Source: Bacteroidota bacterium (lineage in GTDB: Bacteria; Bacteroidota; Bacteroidia; Cytophagales; Spirosomataceae). Taken from it: 64,000 nucleotides of DNA. How positions within the stretch are numbered: position 1 is the stretch's first letter; each line of letters opens with the position of its first letter. The stretch lies in the NCBI GenBank assembly GCA_020161355.1, contig JAIUOF010000003.1, forward strand, positions 310,001 through 374,000. The letters are read 5' to 3'. Shown in pieces: positions 9,214 through 18,958 of the stretch. A program made the translations under genes and the position numbers. The notes beneath the pieces are model-generated. The model was not told the DNA's origin and made no database searches. It worked only from the letters and a program-made list of their open reading frames with translations.

Positions 9214-10446
9214 ATGAAATTAAACATTACCTGGAAAATATTTATTGGAATGTTTCTGGGCATTATCGTAGGATATGCCTTAAACACTATTTACAAAAAT
9301 GAGCCCGAAGTGCTCGACTCTGCCGCTACTTATTTCAACCTGCTGAGTAAAATCTTCCTCCGTATGATTAAAATGATCATCGGACCACTTATTTTCTCAA
9401 TTCTAACAGTGGGTATTGCCAAAATGGGTGACTTCAAACTGGTGGGTAGGATTGGTGCCAAAACCTTGGGCTATTTTTATTTTGCTACACTTTTATCACT
9501 CCTTACCGGCCTTATTGGAGTTAATATTTTGCGTCCCGGTCGCATGATGCACATAGATTTGCCAACAGCCGGAGCCGATACTGGTGTGGAAGTCAAAAAA
9601 ATGACACTTGAAAACTTCATCACCCACCTGTTCCCTCAGAGTTTTTTTGAAGCATTAGCAACCAACGAGATTTTGCAGATTGTCGTGTTTTCGGTGTTTT
9701 TCGGAATTGCCACTGCTGCCATTGGTGATACGGGCAAAATCATCATTAAAGGGCTGCATGCCGTCTCGGAGGTGATGTTCAAAATCGTTGATTTTGTAAT
9801 GCGTTTTGCTCCGTATGGGGTTTTTGGTGCTGTAGCAGCCGTGATAGCCGTTAAAGGTCTGGGTATTTTGGGTGGTTACCTTTATTTAATCATTACCTTC
9901 TTCTTTACCCTGATATTCTTTATTACCATTGTTTTATGGCTGATCTGCTTGGTCGCAAAAATCCCTTACTGGAAACTTCTTGCACAGGTAAAAGACGCCC
10001 TCATTTTGTCATTTTCGACAGCCAGCTCCGAGGCTTCCATGCCATTACAGATTGAAAAATTGAAGGAATTTGGTATTTCAGAGCGTATTGTGAGTTTTGT
10101 TTTACCATTGGGATATTCGTTTAATCTTGATGGCTCCATGATGTATATGACTTTTGCAGTAGGTTTTATCGCTCAGGCCTATGGTATTGAACTCACCGCC
10201 TATCAGCAGATTATTATGATGCTTACTTTGCTGATTACAAGCAAAGGAATCGCCGGAGTACCGCGGGCTTCTCTGGTAGTTATAGCAGGAACTATGTCAT
10301 TGTTTAACTTGCCAGCCGAAGGCTTAATTTTGCTTTTTGCAGTTGACTGGCTATTGGATATGGGCCGCTCAGCTACTTCAGTTGCTGGTAATGCAGTTGC
10401 CACTGCCATCGTAGCCAAATGGGAAGGGGAGCTGGATATGGCTTAA
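9214..10446 (+). CDS. Dicarboxylate/amino acid:cation symporter (DAACS family)
   Basis: About 410 residues, an eight-helix secondary transporter with re-entrant loops in the inner membrane (GltP/DctA type). Diagnostic motifs are the serine-rich STASSEASMP, SFNLDGSMMYMT, GIAGVPRASLVV and DWLLDMGRSATSVAGNAVAT. It moves acidic amino acids or C4-dicarboxylates with Na+ or H+; the exact substrate is open. Its place after the pectin genes suggests a carboxylate related to that pathway, but this is inference. The ATG at 9214 (MKLNITWK) is chosen over an upstream TTG. Confidence 0.9.
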   Translation: MKLNITWKIFIGMFLGIIVGYALNTIYKNEPEVLDSAATYFNLLSKIFLRMIKMIIGPLIFSILTVGIAKMGDFKLVGRIGAKTLGYFYFATLLSLLTGLIGVNILRPGRMMHIDLPTAGADTGVEVKKMTLENFITHLFPQSFFEALATNEILQIVVFSVFFGIATAAIGDTGKIIIKGLHAVSEVMFKIVDFVMRFAPYGVFGAVAAVIAVKGLGILGGYLYLIITFFFTLIFFITIVLWLICLVAKIPYWKLLAQVKDALILSFSTASSEASMPLQIEKLKEFGISERIVSFVLPLGYSFNLDGSMMYMTFAVGFIAQAYGIELTAYQQIIMMLTLLITSKGIAGVPRASLVVIAGTMSLFNLPAEGLILLFAVDWLLDMGRSATSVAGNAVATAIVAKWEGELDMA

Positions 10447-10472
10447 ATTGCTTCATTTTTGCGATAAATCTT

Positions 10473-10508
10473 AAAGCTCGTAATGGTGAAAACATTACGA
10501 GCTTTTTT
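10473..10508 (+). terminator. Strong terminator after the symporter gene
   Basis: A perfect 13-pair stem, AAAGCTCGTAATG (10473-10485) with CATTACGAGCTTT (10493-10505), seven-base loop and a T run. Confidence 0.9.
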
Positions 10509-10625
10509 GTCATAAAATAGAATCTTGAAAATAATCGTGTGGGAATAGCAATAATAGTTTAATTTCAAATCAAATAACCTGTAAAAGGCTTTATTTCAAC
10601 TAATATTTAAAATTGCCCTAAACCA

Positions 10626-11516
10626 ATGAATAGAAAAGTTTTATTGCTGGTAAATCCTTTTTCAGGTTCAAAAAAAGGTTTGGTGTATTCTGAAAAAGTC
10701 AAAAAATTCCTCGACGCTGAGGCTCATAAATATGTGGAAGTTATAAGCCAAAATATTGGATTTTTCGCCGGGTGGATAAGTCAAAATAGCCTTTCTGAAT
10801 TCCAACTAATTGTTATAATAGGGGGAGACGGCACCATGAACGAAATAATAAATGCCATTTTTAAAAACCGGATTACTGACTATCCTCCTTTGTATCTTTT
10901 ACCCGCCGGGAGTGGCAATGCACTCAATCATGACCTCGAAAACCTGGATTTGGAGAAAGCTCTTTTGAAAATAAAAAATCCAAAAATTGAATTTATCGAC
11001 CTGCTTGAAATCAAATCGGCAAAAGGAATTCATTATGCTTTCAATGCCATAGGCTGGGGTATGGTCGCGACTATCAATCAAACTTCCGACAAACTTCGTT
11101 GGTTGGGCGGAGCAAGATATGCGGTAGCAGCTATCTGGCACATTTTAAAAAACCCGGTGTATTTTGCAAGACTTTCTTTTGAGAATGTCAGGGCCGAACA
11201 AGGACTTACATTCGTAATGATTATGAACACTATTCATACCGGAAAATCTATGAAAATGGCTCCACATGCCGATCTCAAAGATGGATTATTGGATATTTTG
11301 ATTGTAAAAAAACAACCATTTTATAAATTTCTAAGCCTCTTTCCCAGCATTTTTACAGGAAAACATATCGACACCCCTTACGTTCAATATTTCCATACTG
11401 ACCGCATTAGCATTTCGTCTCCCAATACTTTTCTGGTTGTAGATGGGGAACAATATGATCCCGGAAATTTTGAAGTTTTGATTCATAAACAAAAAATTAA
11501 AATATTGATGCCATAG
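10626..11516 (+). CDS. Diacylglycerol kinase family lipid kinase
   Basis: 296 residues with the YegS/DgkB-type lipid kinase fold: VNPFSG at the N-terminus, the nucleotide-binding GGDGTMNE and PAGSGNALNHDL motifs. It would phosphorylate a lipid (diacylglycerol, sphingosine-like base or another polar lipid) at the membrane face with ATP. Members of this family in Bacteroidota can also act on long-chain bases, so the substrate is unsure. It stands alone after a terminator and is followed by a permease gene with its own promoter-like site. Confidence 0.9.
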   Translation: MNRKVLLLVNPFSGSKKGLVYSEKVKKFLDAEAHKYVEVISQNIGFFAGWISQNSLSEFQLIVIIGGDGTMNEIINAIFKNRITDYPPLYLLPAGSGNALNHDLENLDLEKALLKIKNPKIEFIDLLEIKSAKGIHYAFNAIGWGMVATINQTSDKLRWLGGARYAVAAIWHILKNPVYFARLSFENVRAEQGLTFVMIMNTIHTGKSMKMAPHADLKDGLLDILIVKKQPFYKFLSLFPSIFTGKHIDTPYVQYFHTDRISISSPNTFLVVDGEQYDPGNFEVLIHKQKIKILMP

Positions 11517-11564
11517 TTGACGATTGGGTTTGAATATTCATTTTTCCATAGAGAAAGTTTCTCT

Positions 11565-11572
11565 TATTTTTG
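11565..11572 (+). promoter_or_regulatory. Putative -7 promoter element of the AEC permease gene
   Basis: TATTTTTG fits TAnnTTTG and ends 15 bases before the ATG at 11588. No good -33 element is seen. Confidence 0.4.
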
Positions 11573-11587
11573 CCAAAATTTGTTTAT

Positions 11588-12505
11588 ATGACCCAAGCCA
11601 ATAACACCTTTTTAATCACATTCGCCATGATTTCCATGGGATTTTTGATAAAAAAGTATGGCTATATTACAGAAAAAGAGGGAAAAACACTGTCTAAATT
11701 CCTGATGCACACCACTTTCCCTGCATTAATGATTATCTCGACCTCCAAAGTTGTATTAAAACCCCATCTTTTTCTGGTTCCCTTGCTTTGTATTGTACTC
11801 TCTGTTGTGATGATGAGTGTCGCCAGGTTTGTTTTTAAAAATCGACCCGACCATCTGAAAGGCATCTATATGATGGGAGCTGGCGGTTATAATGTTGGCT
11901 TATTCGGTTTCCCACTCATTGAGGGCATCTGGGGAATCGAAGCCATGGTTTTTGCGGTAATGTTTGATATCGGAAATGCAATTTCCACTTTCGCCGGGGT
12001 GTATCCCTCGGGTGCGTATCACGCTCACAAGGGAACAGGAAAAATAGATGTCAAAAAACTGATTATCAGAATCATCACACTTCCGCCTGTAACTGGAATG
12101 ATTATCGGATTAAGCATCAATGCTTTTAATATTCCGGTTCCAAAAATCGGTTTCGAATTTCTTGAAATTCTGGCCAAAGCCAATAAGCCGCTGGTCCTGC
12201 TTTTGATGGGGATTTATCTGAGTTTTGAGCTTAACAAATCGCAACTCAAAGACATCAGCAAACTTTTGATAATCAGATATTCCGTTGGACTTATAGCTGT
12301 GGCGGCAATCTATTTGGGGTTGGAGGCATCTCTGATACGAAATGTCCTCATTGTGTTGGTGGTATTGCCGTTGGGCATGACCATCCTGCCATTTTCTGAT
12401 GAACTGGGTTACGACAGCCGCATCTCAGGTACTATGGTCAACGTTTCTCTGGTCATAAGTTTTGTTTTGATGTGGGGTCTGGTTGCGGTTTTGGGATTGG
12501 TATGA
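11588..12505 (+). CDS. AEC family permease
   Basis: About 305 residues with ten predicted membrane helices in two halves. The pattern GYITEKEGKTLSKFLMHTTFPALM near the start and GGYNVGLFGFPLIEGIWG in the middle is typical of the auxin efflux carrier/bile-acid-like permease family, which exports or imports organic anions such as malate or malonate. Substrate unknown. A TTG at 11570 would extend the frame but lies within a promoter-like element, so the ATG at 11588 is preferred. Confidence 0.85.
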   Translation: MTQANNTFLITFAMISMGFLIKKYGYITEKEGKTLSKFLMHTTFPALMIISTSKVVLKPHLFLVPLLCIVLSVVMMSVARFVFKNRPDHLKGIYMMGAGGYNVGLFGFPLIEGIWGIEAMVFAVMFDIGNAISTFAGVYPSGAYHAHKGTGKIDVKKLIIRIITLPPVTGMIIGLSINAFNIPVPKIGFEFLEILAKANKPLVLLLMGIYLSFELNKSQLKDISKLLIIRYSVGLIAVAAIYLGLEASLIRNVLIVLVVLPLGMTILPFSDELGYDSRISGTMVNVSLVISFVLMWGLVAVLGLV

Positions 12506-12655
12506 GTTTTCAAAAATCTAAATTTTTAAACTATTCAAATTCCAAAAGTATTCTCTTTTCCCCTTTCCTGAAATTCTCTTTTGATTTCTCAACATTTTTT
12601 CATTTTTTTGAATAATTCTTTTCAGAAAATATCTTTTTTTTAACCAGCCCGGCAC

Positions 12656-14011
12656 ATGATATATTTCTTTGTTTTGTTTTTTGCCCTCACAATCGTCCGG
12701 AAATATGTAAACTACAAGGAAACTATCCCCAAGCTGGACCAATATTTTACTTTATTACATTATATTCTCATTCCACTTGCATTAACTTTTGACCTGTCGA
12801 TTGGCCGCAAAAGTGAACATCTGGCCGACTTCAACTGGTTTGTCCTCCTTTCGGTGGTCATGTACATTTTGTATTTACTTCGTGAAAACAACATCGCCAG
12901 CCTTCTTTTTAAAGCCGGCCTTCCATTTTATATAATCAACACCCTCAATGATCTTGCAGAATATTTTTTACCAAAATTTCAAAGTGAATATGACAATATA
13001 TTTGACCTGATATTTCTTGGAGGATTAGTTTGGATGATTGCCTATGGTTTAAGTGCCCGAAACCAGCTCAAAAACCTAAAAAAGCAGGAAGAGAAAAATA
13101 AGCTCGTTACCGCGGAAAATGAAAAATTAGACCTGCTGGTAAAAGAACGAACAAAAGAGATTTTACAACAAAAAAATCAACTCGAAGACACATTAACGGA
13201 ACTTCAGAATACTCAAAACCAGCTCATACAACAGGAAAAACTGGCTTCCCTTGGTGAATTAACAGCAGGTATAGCTCATGAAATACAAAACCCGCTCAAT
13301 TTTGTAAACAACTTTTCGGAAGTAAGTATTGAGCTTATTGATGAACTCAAAGAAGAACTCGAAAAAGTAACAATTCCTGAGGATTCGGTGGCTATAATTG
13401 AGGATTTGGTGCAAAATCTGCAGAAAATATCGCATCATGGAAAACGTGCCAGCGGAATCGTAAAAAGTATGCTGGAGCATAGCCGGGCCAATTCAGGAGA
13501 AAAGCAGGAAGTGGATATTAACGCTATGGCTGATGAATATCTGAGGTTAAGCTTTCATGGCTTGAGGGCAAAAGACAAAAGCTTTAATTCTGATTTCAAG
13601 CTGGATCTTGCAGAAAATCTCCCAAAAATTACGGCCACGCCACAAGACCTGGGCAGAGTTTTCCTTAATCTATGCAATAATGCTTTTTATGCTGTTCATA
13701 AAAAATCCACCTTGACTGACAAACCTGCCGATTTCAAACCTTTGGTTACAATTTCTACATCAAAAATTACCGAAGAGGGAGAAGATTTACTTAAAATTGT
13801 TATTACTGACAATGGTACAGGAATTCCTGAAGACCTGAAATCAAAAATATTCCAGCCATTTTTTACCACAAAACCTACCGGACAAGGTACCGGCCTGGGT
13901 CTTTCACTGAGTTATGACATCATCACTAAAGGCCACAACGGCGAAATAGAAGTAAATAGTCAGGAGGGTGAGGGCACCACCTTTATTATTAAACTTCCTC
14001 TGAACTCATAA
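12656..14011 (+). CDS. Membrane sensor histidine kinase
   Basis: 451 residues. Residues 1-135 hold about five membrane helices with no known sensor domain; 140-195 is a coiled coil; then a HisKA dimerisation domain with phospho-acceptor His208 (GIAHEIQNP) and an ATPase domain with N box (NNAFYAV), G1 (DNGTGIP), F (FQPFFTTK) and G2 (GTGLGLSLS). It autophosphorylates on His and signals to a receiver. The kinase half closely resembles that of the kinase at 16097, so the two are paralogues with different membrane inputs. Its likely partners are the receivers at 17536 and 17901. Confidence 0.93.
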   Translation: MIYFFVLFFALTIVRKYVNYKETIPKLDQYFTLLHYILIPLALTFDLSIGRKSEHLADFNWFVLLSVVMYILYLLRENNIASLLFKAGLPFYIINTLNDLAEYFLPKFQSEYDNIFDLIFLGGLVWMIAYGLSARNQLKNLKKQEEKNKLVTAENEKLDLLVKERTKEILQQKNQLEDTLTELQNTQNQLIQQEKLASLGELTAGIAHEIQNPLNFVNNFSEVSIELIDELKEELEKVTIPEDSVAIIEDLVQNLQKISHHGKRASGIVKSMLEHSRANSGEKQEVDINAMADEYLRLSFHGLRAKDKSFNSDFKLDLAENLPKITATPQDLGRVFLNLCNNAFYAVHKKSTLTDKPADFKPLVTISTSKITEEGEDLLKIVITDNGTGIPEDLKSKIFQPFFTTKPTGQGTGLGLSLSYDIITKGHNGEIEVNSQEGEGTTFIIKLPLNS

Positions 14012-14206
14012 AAAATCATATTATGTATTTTTTCTAACCGAGGTTTGATTTTCTAAAAAAAGAAATATTTTGATTTCCTGTCTGATGAAAAAACAATCTT
14101 AATATTTTGAATCTGTTATTTTCCATCGTTTTCTCTTGATTATCAAGAAATTATTTTTACTTTTATCAACAACTGAAAACTAACAAACCCTAAACTCTGA
14201 TTGACT

Positions 14207-15460
14207 ATGCTTTGGATTCTACTGTTAATTCTGGTGGTGGTATCACTTTTGTATTCATTGTGGTATTTTTATTTACGAAAAAATGCCGCAACTTCAGTTA
14301 AAATAAAAGAAGAGCTCACGGTCAGAAAATGGGAAATTGATTTTTTAGAAAGTAAAAGAAAGCTTACTGACCCCCTCGCCGACAAAGTGATTGAAGAAAT
14401 TATGACCAAAGGCGAATTAGAAATTGTAAACAAGCTGTTCAGAGCCATCAACGAAACTGCTGAAGAAATCCCTGACCACCTTCCTGGAGAAGTAAAAAGA
14501 TATTTTCTTGAAACCGAAAAACTCCCAAATTGGGCTGACCCAAAACTGATAGAAATGGGTCAGGAAGTATATGCCCGAAATGGTGTATATATAGGGATGT
14601 TGCTATCATTTAAGTCACTGCCCGAATGCTATAGTGGTGCCAAAGGAGCCAATGTACTGCATCATACCGGCAGATTGAACCACTCGCATGGTGCTCAAAA
14701 TGCATTTGCTCGTAGGATTGCCGAAACTGCTCAGTTTGTGATTCTGGCCATGTCACCCGGTGGACTTGACCCGCAAGGAAAAGGCATAAGAGCAGCTCAA
14801 AAAGTAAGGCTGATACATGCTGTGATCAGGTATTATCTCAGAAAACACCAATGGGATGCTGATGCCTTCGGTGAGCCTATCAATCAGGAAGATATGGCCG
14901 GCACTTTGATGTCATTTTCGGCGTTGATACTGGAAGGACTTGAACTGCTTGATGTAGAGCTTAGCCATGATGAAAAAGAAGCTTATATCCATACCTGGAG
15001 AGTTGTAGGGCATTTTATGGGTGTTGATCCTGAACTTTTGCCCAATAATGCCGCCGATGCACTGGCTCTAGGTCATGCCATTATCGACCATCAAAAAGGA
15101 GAAAGTGAGCAGGGTAAATCATTGATGAAAGCATTGATTGAGTTTAACGAAAACTCATTTCCTATAAAAATGCACCCCAATACCCTTTACAAAATGTACA
15201 GGTATCTTATCGGTGAGGAACTGGCTGGCTATCTGGGAATTCCTAAAGTGGAAAAAGATGATCTGGAAGATTTTGCCGAAGATTTCAGAGAGATTGTAGG
15301 CACCATTTCAGACATCAGTCAAAACGCCATGCTGGCCCTGATGATGAAAGGCATTGGTAAAATAATGCTTACGGCCATGATAAATTTCATGGATGACAAC
15401 CAAAAAATTAACTTTTATATACCCGAATCCTTGCAGAAAGATTGGGGATTAAATAATTGA
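14207..15460 (+). CDS. MpaB/Lcp-type oxygenase domain protein (DUF2236)
   Basis: About 417 residues: one N-terminal membrane helix (3-25), a basic stretch, then an all-helical domain of the DUF2236 family, which includes rubber oxygenase Lcp and the fungal MpaB oxygenase that cleaves a prenyl side chain. The family pattern R-x-x-H-A-x-x-R is seen in KVRLIHAVIRYYLRK, containing the likely haem-ligating His, followed by QEDMAGTLMSFS. The protein would sit on the cytoplasmic membrane and may oxidise or cleave an isoprenoid. Family assignment is good; substrate is unknown. It starts a tight run of genes (4 bases to the next). ATG at 14207 preferred over TTG at 14201. Confidence 0.8.
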   Translation: MLWILLLILVVVSLLYSLWYFYLRKNAATSVKIKEELTVRKWEIDFLESKRKLTDPLADKVIEEIMTKGELEIVNKLFRAINETAEEIPDHLPGEVKRYFLETEKLPNWADPKLIEMGQEVYARNGVYIGMLLSFKSLPECYSGAKGANVLHHTGRLNHSHGAQNAFARRIAETAQFVILAMSPGGLDPQGKGIRAAQKVRLIHAVIRYYLRKHQWDADAFGEPINQEDMAGTLMSFSALILEGLELLDVELSHDEKEAYIHTWRVVGHFMGVDPELLPNNAADALALGHAIIDHQKGESEQGKSLMKALIEFNENSFPIKMHPNTLYKMYRYLIGEELAGYLGIPKVEKDDLEDFAEDFREIVGTISDISQNAMLALMMKGIGKIMLTAMINFMDDNQKINFYIPESLQKDWGLNN

Positions 15461-15464
15461 AATT

Positions 15465-16124
15465 ATGTTTTCTCAGCCATTAATAAATTTTGCCGAATAC
15501 TCCACCACTGGATTGATATTCAACGGATTGGGATGTATACTTTGGGTAGTCACCTATGCTGTGCTGATTCTGGAAATCAGGAAAAAGAAGTTTGTCGAAA
15601 TGCCCGCTTATGTGGCAGGAGCCAATATCGGCTGGGAGTTTGTCTGGAGTTTTATTTATCACCCCAACTCAGGATTGTTGTATGCCCTGAGCTACCAGGC
15701 AGCCTTCTTTTTGGATTGCTATATTTTTTATGCCATCATAAAATACGGTACTAAACAACCCATGAATCCTGAAGCCAGAAAGCATTTTAAGCTTTTCTCT
15801 CTCATAAATTTCGTGTTTTGGGTACTCTTCTGTTATACTTTTCGTGACGAAGGGTATGACACCCTCAATGGTGCCAATTCGGGCTATATTATCAATGTAA
15901 TCCTTTCATTGCAGTGCCTGTTTATGCTTTTTCAGGTAAAAGAAACCGAAGATTTCTCGATGCTGCTGGCCTGGAGCAAAATGCTGGGAACCGGGCTTAT
16001 CTCGGTAAGTTTATTTTACTTTTTCCCAGCCAACCAATTCGTTCAATTACTCGGAATCTCTTGTTTTATTATTGACAGCACCTACATTTACGTATTATGG
16101 AAGCGACATGGAAAACTAATCTGA
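15465..16124 (+). CDS. Seven-helix membrane protein resembling Pyr4/PaxB-type terpene cyclases
   Basis: 219 residues, seven predicted helices (about 16-36, 48-66, 71-92, 110-126, 139-156, 165-186, 191-212). The size, helix number, WEF motif in helix 2 (Glu58) and Asp204 in helix 7 match the layout of integral membrane terpene cyclases such as Pyr4, where a Glu in helix 2 and an Asp in the last helix are essential. This is a resemblance judged by eye, not an alignment. It follows the oxygenase by 4 bases and its 3' end overlaps the next kinase gene by 28 bases, so the products are probably made together. It could instead be a sensor or scaffold. Confidence 0.6.
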   Translation: MFSQPLINFAEYSTTGLIFNGLGCILWVVTYAVLILEIRKKKFVEMPAYVAGANIGWEFVWSFIYHPNSGLLYALSYQAAFFLDCYIFYAIIKYGTKQPMNPEARKHFKLFSLINFVFWVLFCYTFRDEGYDTLNGANSGYIINVILSLQCLFMLFQVKETEDFSMLLAWSKMLGTGLISVSLFYFFPANQFVQLLGISCFIIDSTYIYVLWKRHGKLI

Positions 16125-17518
16125 ATCAGAAGCTGGATCAGATGTTCAGGTTTTTTATTCCTGAAGAATACTATTCTGAGCCCGAAAGCTTGAGGCAGGC
16201 TAAGATTAGCATCAGTTTTTATCTTTTCAATTTTCTTTCGTTTACATTATTTTCTGTAAATGGTATTTTCTTTAATTTTTTACCTCATTTTTATTCTACT
16301 TTTCTAATCGGAATGGTCTGCCTTTCGGCGGCTTTTCTTTTCAGAGCCAGAGTCAATCCTGACAATTGTGCCAATTTCTTCGGCGTCAATGTAAGCGTTT
16401 ATATGTTCTACATGATCCATTCCAGTGGCGGAATGCAGACCTCGGCAGCGATTTCCACAATTCTGACTCCTATTTATATTCTTTTGCTCACCAATAAACT
16501 CAAAACTGGCTTTTCATGGTTTCTAATTTCACTTTCTATATATATTTTATCTAATAAATACAATTCGGAAATTATCAAAATTATTGAGGTCGCCCCCTCC
16601 GATCCATCCGGAATATATTATTTTTCAACCATCATGGGCTTCTTCACCAACCTGTTTGTGTTGGTGGTAATTTTTGAATATGAAAAAAACCGTGCTATTT
16701 CAGCCTTAAAAGGCATAAACAAAGACCTGAAAAACACTCAGGAACAGCTGGTACAAAAAGAAAAATTGGCTTCATTGGGTGAACTCACTGCCGGTATCGC
16801 CCACGAAATCCAGAATCCCCTGAATTTTGTAAACAATTTTTCGGAATTAAGTATCGAATTGGCTGATGAGCTTAAAGAAGAATTTGAAAAGGAAAATTTT
16901 GACAAAGAACTGATAAAAGAACTGGCGGCAGATTTAGTGCAAAACCAGGAAAAAATAAATTTTCATGGAAAAAGAGCCAGCAATATTGTAAAAGGGATGC
17001 TCGACCACAGCCGGGTTTCGACAGGAGAGAAAAAACTCATCAACCTCAATGAGCTCACCGAGGAATATCTCAGGCTGAGTTTTCATGGAATGCGGGCCAA
17101 AGACAAAACATTCAACGCCGACTTCAAGGCACATCTTGATTCTGATTTACCCGAAATTTTTGGAGTACCGCAGGATTTGGGCAGAGTTTTCTTGAATCTT
17201 ATCAATAATTCTTTTTATTCGGTTTTTGAAAAATCAAAGAAACTAGGTGTCTTTTATAAACCAATGGTAGAACTTACTACACAAAAGAATAAAAAGGAGG
17301 TAATTATAACCATTGCCGACAATGGAGAGGGTATTCCGGAAGCTATCAGGCACAAAATATTTCAACCCTTTTTTACTACAAAACCAACAGGAGAAGGTAC
17401 CGGACTGGGTTTGAGTCTTAGTTATGACATTATCACGAAAATGCATGGAGGAAACATGGAAGTTGATACTGTGGACGGTGAATATTGCAAATTTATTATT
17501 AGATTACCTGCAAATTAG
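16097..17518 (+). CDS. Membrane sensor histidine kinase (paralogue of the one at 12656)
   Basis: 473 residues. About six membrane helices (residues 38-195) without a recognised sensor domain, a short coiled coil, HisKA with His236 (GIAHEIQNP), N box (NNSFYSV), G1 (DNGEGIP), F and G2 boxes. The catalytic half is nearly superimposable on the kinase at 12656, down to shared linkers ([25 protein letters not shown]), while the membrane parts differ. The start lies inside the preceding gene, which suggests translational coupling. A receiver gene follows after 17 bases. Confidence 0.93.
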   Translation: MEATWKTNLNQKLDQMFRFFIPEEYYSEPESLRQAKISISFYLFNFLSFTLFSVNGIFFNFLPHFYSTFLIGMVCLSAAFLFRARVNPDNCANFFGVNVSVYMFYMIHSSGGMQTSAAISTILTPIYILLLTNKLKTGFSWFLISLSIYILSNKYNSEIIKIIEVAPSDPSGIYYFSTIMGFFTNLFVLVVIFEYEKNRAISALKGINKDLKNTQEQLVQKEKLASLGELTAGIAHEIQNPLNFVNNFSELSIELADELKEEFEKENFDKELIKELAADLVQNQEKINFHGKRASNIVKGMLDHSRVSTGEKKLINLNELTEEYLRLSFHGMRAKDKTFNADFKAHLDSDLPEIFGVPQDLGRVFLNLINNSFYSVFEKSKKLGVFYKPMVELTTQKNKKEVIITIADNGEGIPEAIRHKIFQPFFTTKPTGEGTGLGLSLSYDIITKMHGGNMEVDTVDGEYCKFIIRLPAN

Positions 17519-17535
17519 AATTCTCTTTTTCTATT

Positions 17536-17904
17536 ATGAAAATATTGGTTGTTGACGACGAACTGGACATCAAAGATTTGTTTTTGCAAAAATTTAGAAA
17601 AGAAATCAAAAATGGTCTCACAGAATTTACTTTTGTATTTTCGGGTGAAGAAGCCATTGATTTTCTGAATAGTCACGAATCGGAATCTATCCTGATTTTG
17701 TCAGACATCAATATGCCCGGCATGACAGGTATCGAGCTCCTGAAACGTATAAGAGCCAAATATCCGGTGCCTCCACCCGAAGTGATGATGATTACGGCTT
17801 ATGGCGATGAGGCCAACCGGCAACAAGCTATGGCTTTAGGTGCCAATGATTTTCTGGCTAAACCACTGGATTTTAATGAATTGAAAACCAAACTTTTGAA
17901 ATGA
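17536..17904 (+). CDS. Single-domain response regulator
   Basis: 122 residues, a stand-alone receiver with acidic pocket VVDDE, phospho-acceptor Asp57 (LSDINMPG), conserved Thr (MMITAYG) and Lys (AKPLDF). With no output domain it probably acts through protein contact or as a phosphate relay between the kinases and the next protein. Its stop overlaps the start of the next gene (ATGA at 17901-17904), a sign of coupled translation. Confidence 0.94.
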   Translation: MKILVVDDELDIKDLFLQKFRKEIKNGLTEFTFVFSGEEAIDFLNSHESESILILSDINMPGMTGIELLKRIRAKYPVPPPEVMMITAYGDEANRQQAMALGANDFLAKPLDFNELKTKLLK

Positions 17905-18947
17905 AAACCAAAATTCTGGTAGTTGACGATGAGAGTGATTTGCAAATTTTGATCAAACAGAAGTTCAGAAAGCAAATCAGAGAAGAAAAGTACGAATTTA
18001 TTTTTGCCGAAAACGGACGTCAGGCACTGGAAATGATGGACGCCAATTCCGACATCTCATTGGTACTGAGTGACATCAATATGCCGGAAATGGACGGTCT
18101 TACGCTATTGGTTAAAATTAGCGAAAGTAATCCCCTTATCAAAGTGGTGATGGTCTCAGCCTATGGAGACATGGATAATATCCGGACTGCCATGAACCGC
18201 GGGGCTTTTGACTTTGTGTGCAAACCGGTCAACTTTGATGACCTGGAAACCACCATGGAGAAGACCATTAAACATATTGACCAGATCAGGCAGACCTTCG
18301 ATGCGATCAGAGAAAATAATATACTGAAAATGTATGTCGATGATTCGGTTCTCAATTTTATGTCCAGGCAGGAATTTGAGAACTCGCTTATTTCCAATGA
18401 ACTCATTACAGCCAGTGTGGTATTTATGGATATTTGCGGCTTCACCGCCATTTCGGAAAAAGAAAAACCCGATGTGGTAGTTCGTCTGATTAATAAATAT
18501 TTTGACATTATGGTCAAGGGTATCATTGCTCAGAATGGTATCATAGACAAGTTTATGGGAGATGCCGTCATGGCCATATTTAAAGGAGAGTATCATTTGG
18601 ATAGGGCTATAGAGGCTAGTTTGACTGTAAGAGAAGAAATCGACAAAATCATTGAGCCTATCGCAGGTCAAAGCGAGTTTGTCCCGAAAGTAGCCATAGG
18701 CATTAAAAGTGGTGAGATGGTTTCGGGAAATATAGGCTCGGTTACCCTCAAACGACTGGACTATACTGTTATTGGCGACACCGTAAATACTGCCCAAAGG
18801 CTGCAATCGGTAGCTAAAGCAAGTCAGATAATCATTTCAGAAGATGATTACCAAATAATCAAAGACTCCTTTGTTTGTAAAGAGAAAGGCTCTGTTTCAT
18901 TGAAAAATAAGGCTGGTGAAGTAAAAATTTATGAAGTAATAAATTAA
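17901..18947 (+). CDS. Response regulator with class III adenylate cyclase output
   Basis: 348 residues: receiver domain 1-120 (phospho-acceptor Asp58, LSDINMP), linker helix to 165, class III nucleotide cyclase 170-348. The metal-binding Asp177 (VFMDICGFT) and Asp221 (GDAVMAIF), the purine-selecting Lys217 and Asp287 (KFMGD, LDYTVIGD) and the catalytic Asn296/Arg300 (VNTAQR) are all present, so it should be active and specific for ATP. It would make cAMP when phosphorylated by one of the neighbouring kinases. The next gene, an HD-domain membrane protein, starts after 11 bases. Confidence 0.94.
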   Translation: MKTKILVVDDESDLQILIKQKFRKQIREEKYEFIFAENGRQALEMMDANSDISLVLSDINMPEMDGLTLLVKISESNPLIKVVMVSAYGDMDNIRTAMNRGAFDFVCKPVNFDDLETTMEKTIKHIDQIRQTFDAIRENNILKMYVDDSVLNFMSRQEFENSLISNELITASVVFMDICGFTAISEKEKPDVVVRLINKYFDIMVKGIIAQNGIIDKFMGDAVMAIFKGEYHLDRAIEASLTVREEIDKIIEPIAGQSEFVPKVAIGIKSGEMVSGNIGSVTLKRLDYTVIGDTVNTAQRLQSVAKASQIIISEDDYQIIKDSFVCKEKGSVSLKNKAGEVKIYEVIN

Positions 18948-18958
18948 ATCTTCTTATC

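Noticed and set aside
18156-18806. Long minus-strand open frame (216 codons) opposite the receiver-cyclase gene
   Set aside because: It lies wholly antisense to a gene with complete catalytic motifs and encodes no recognisable domain; codon-structure shadow.
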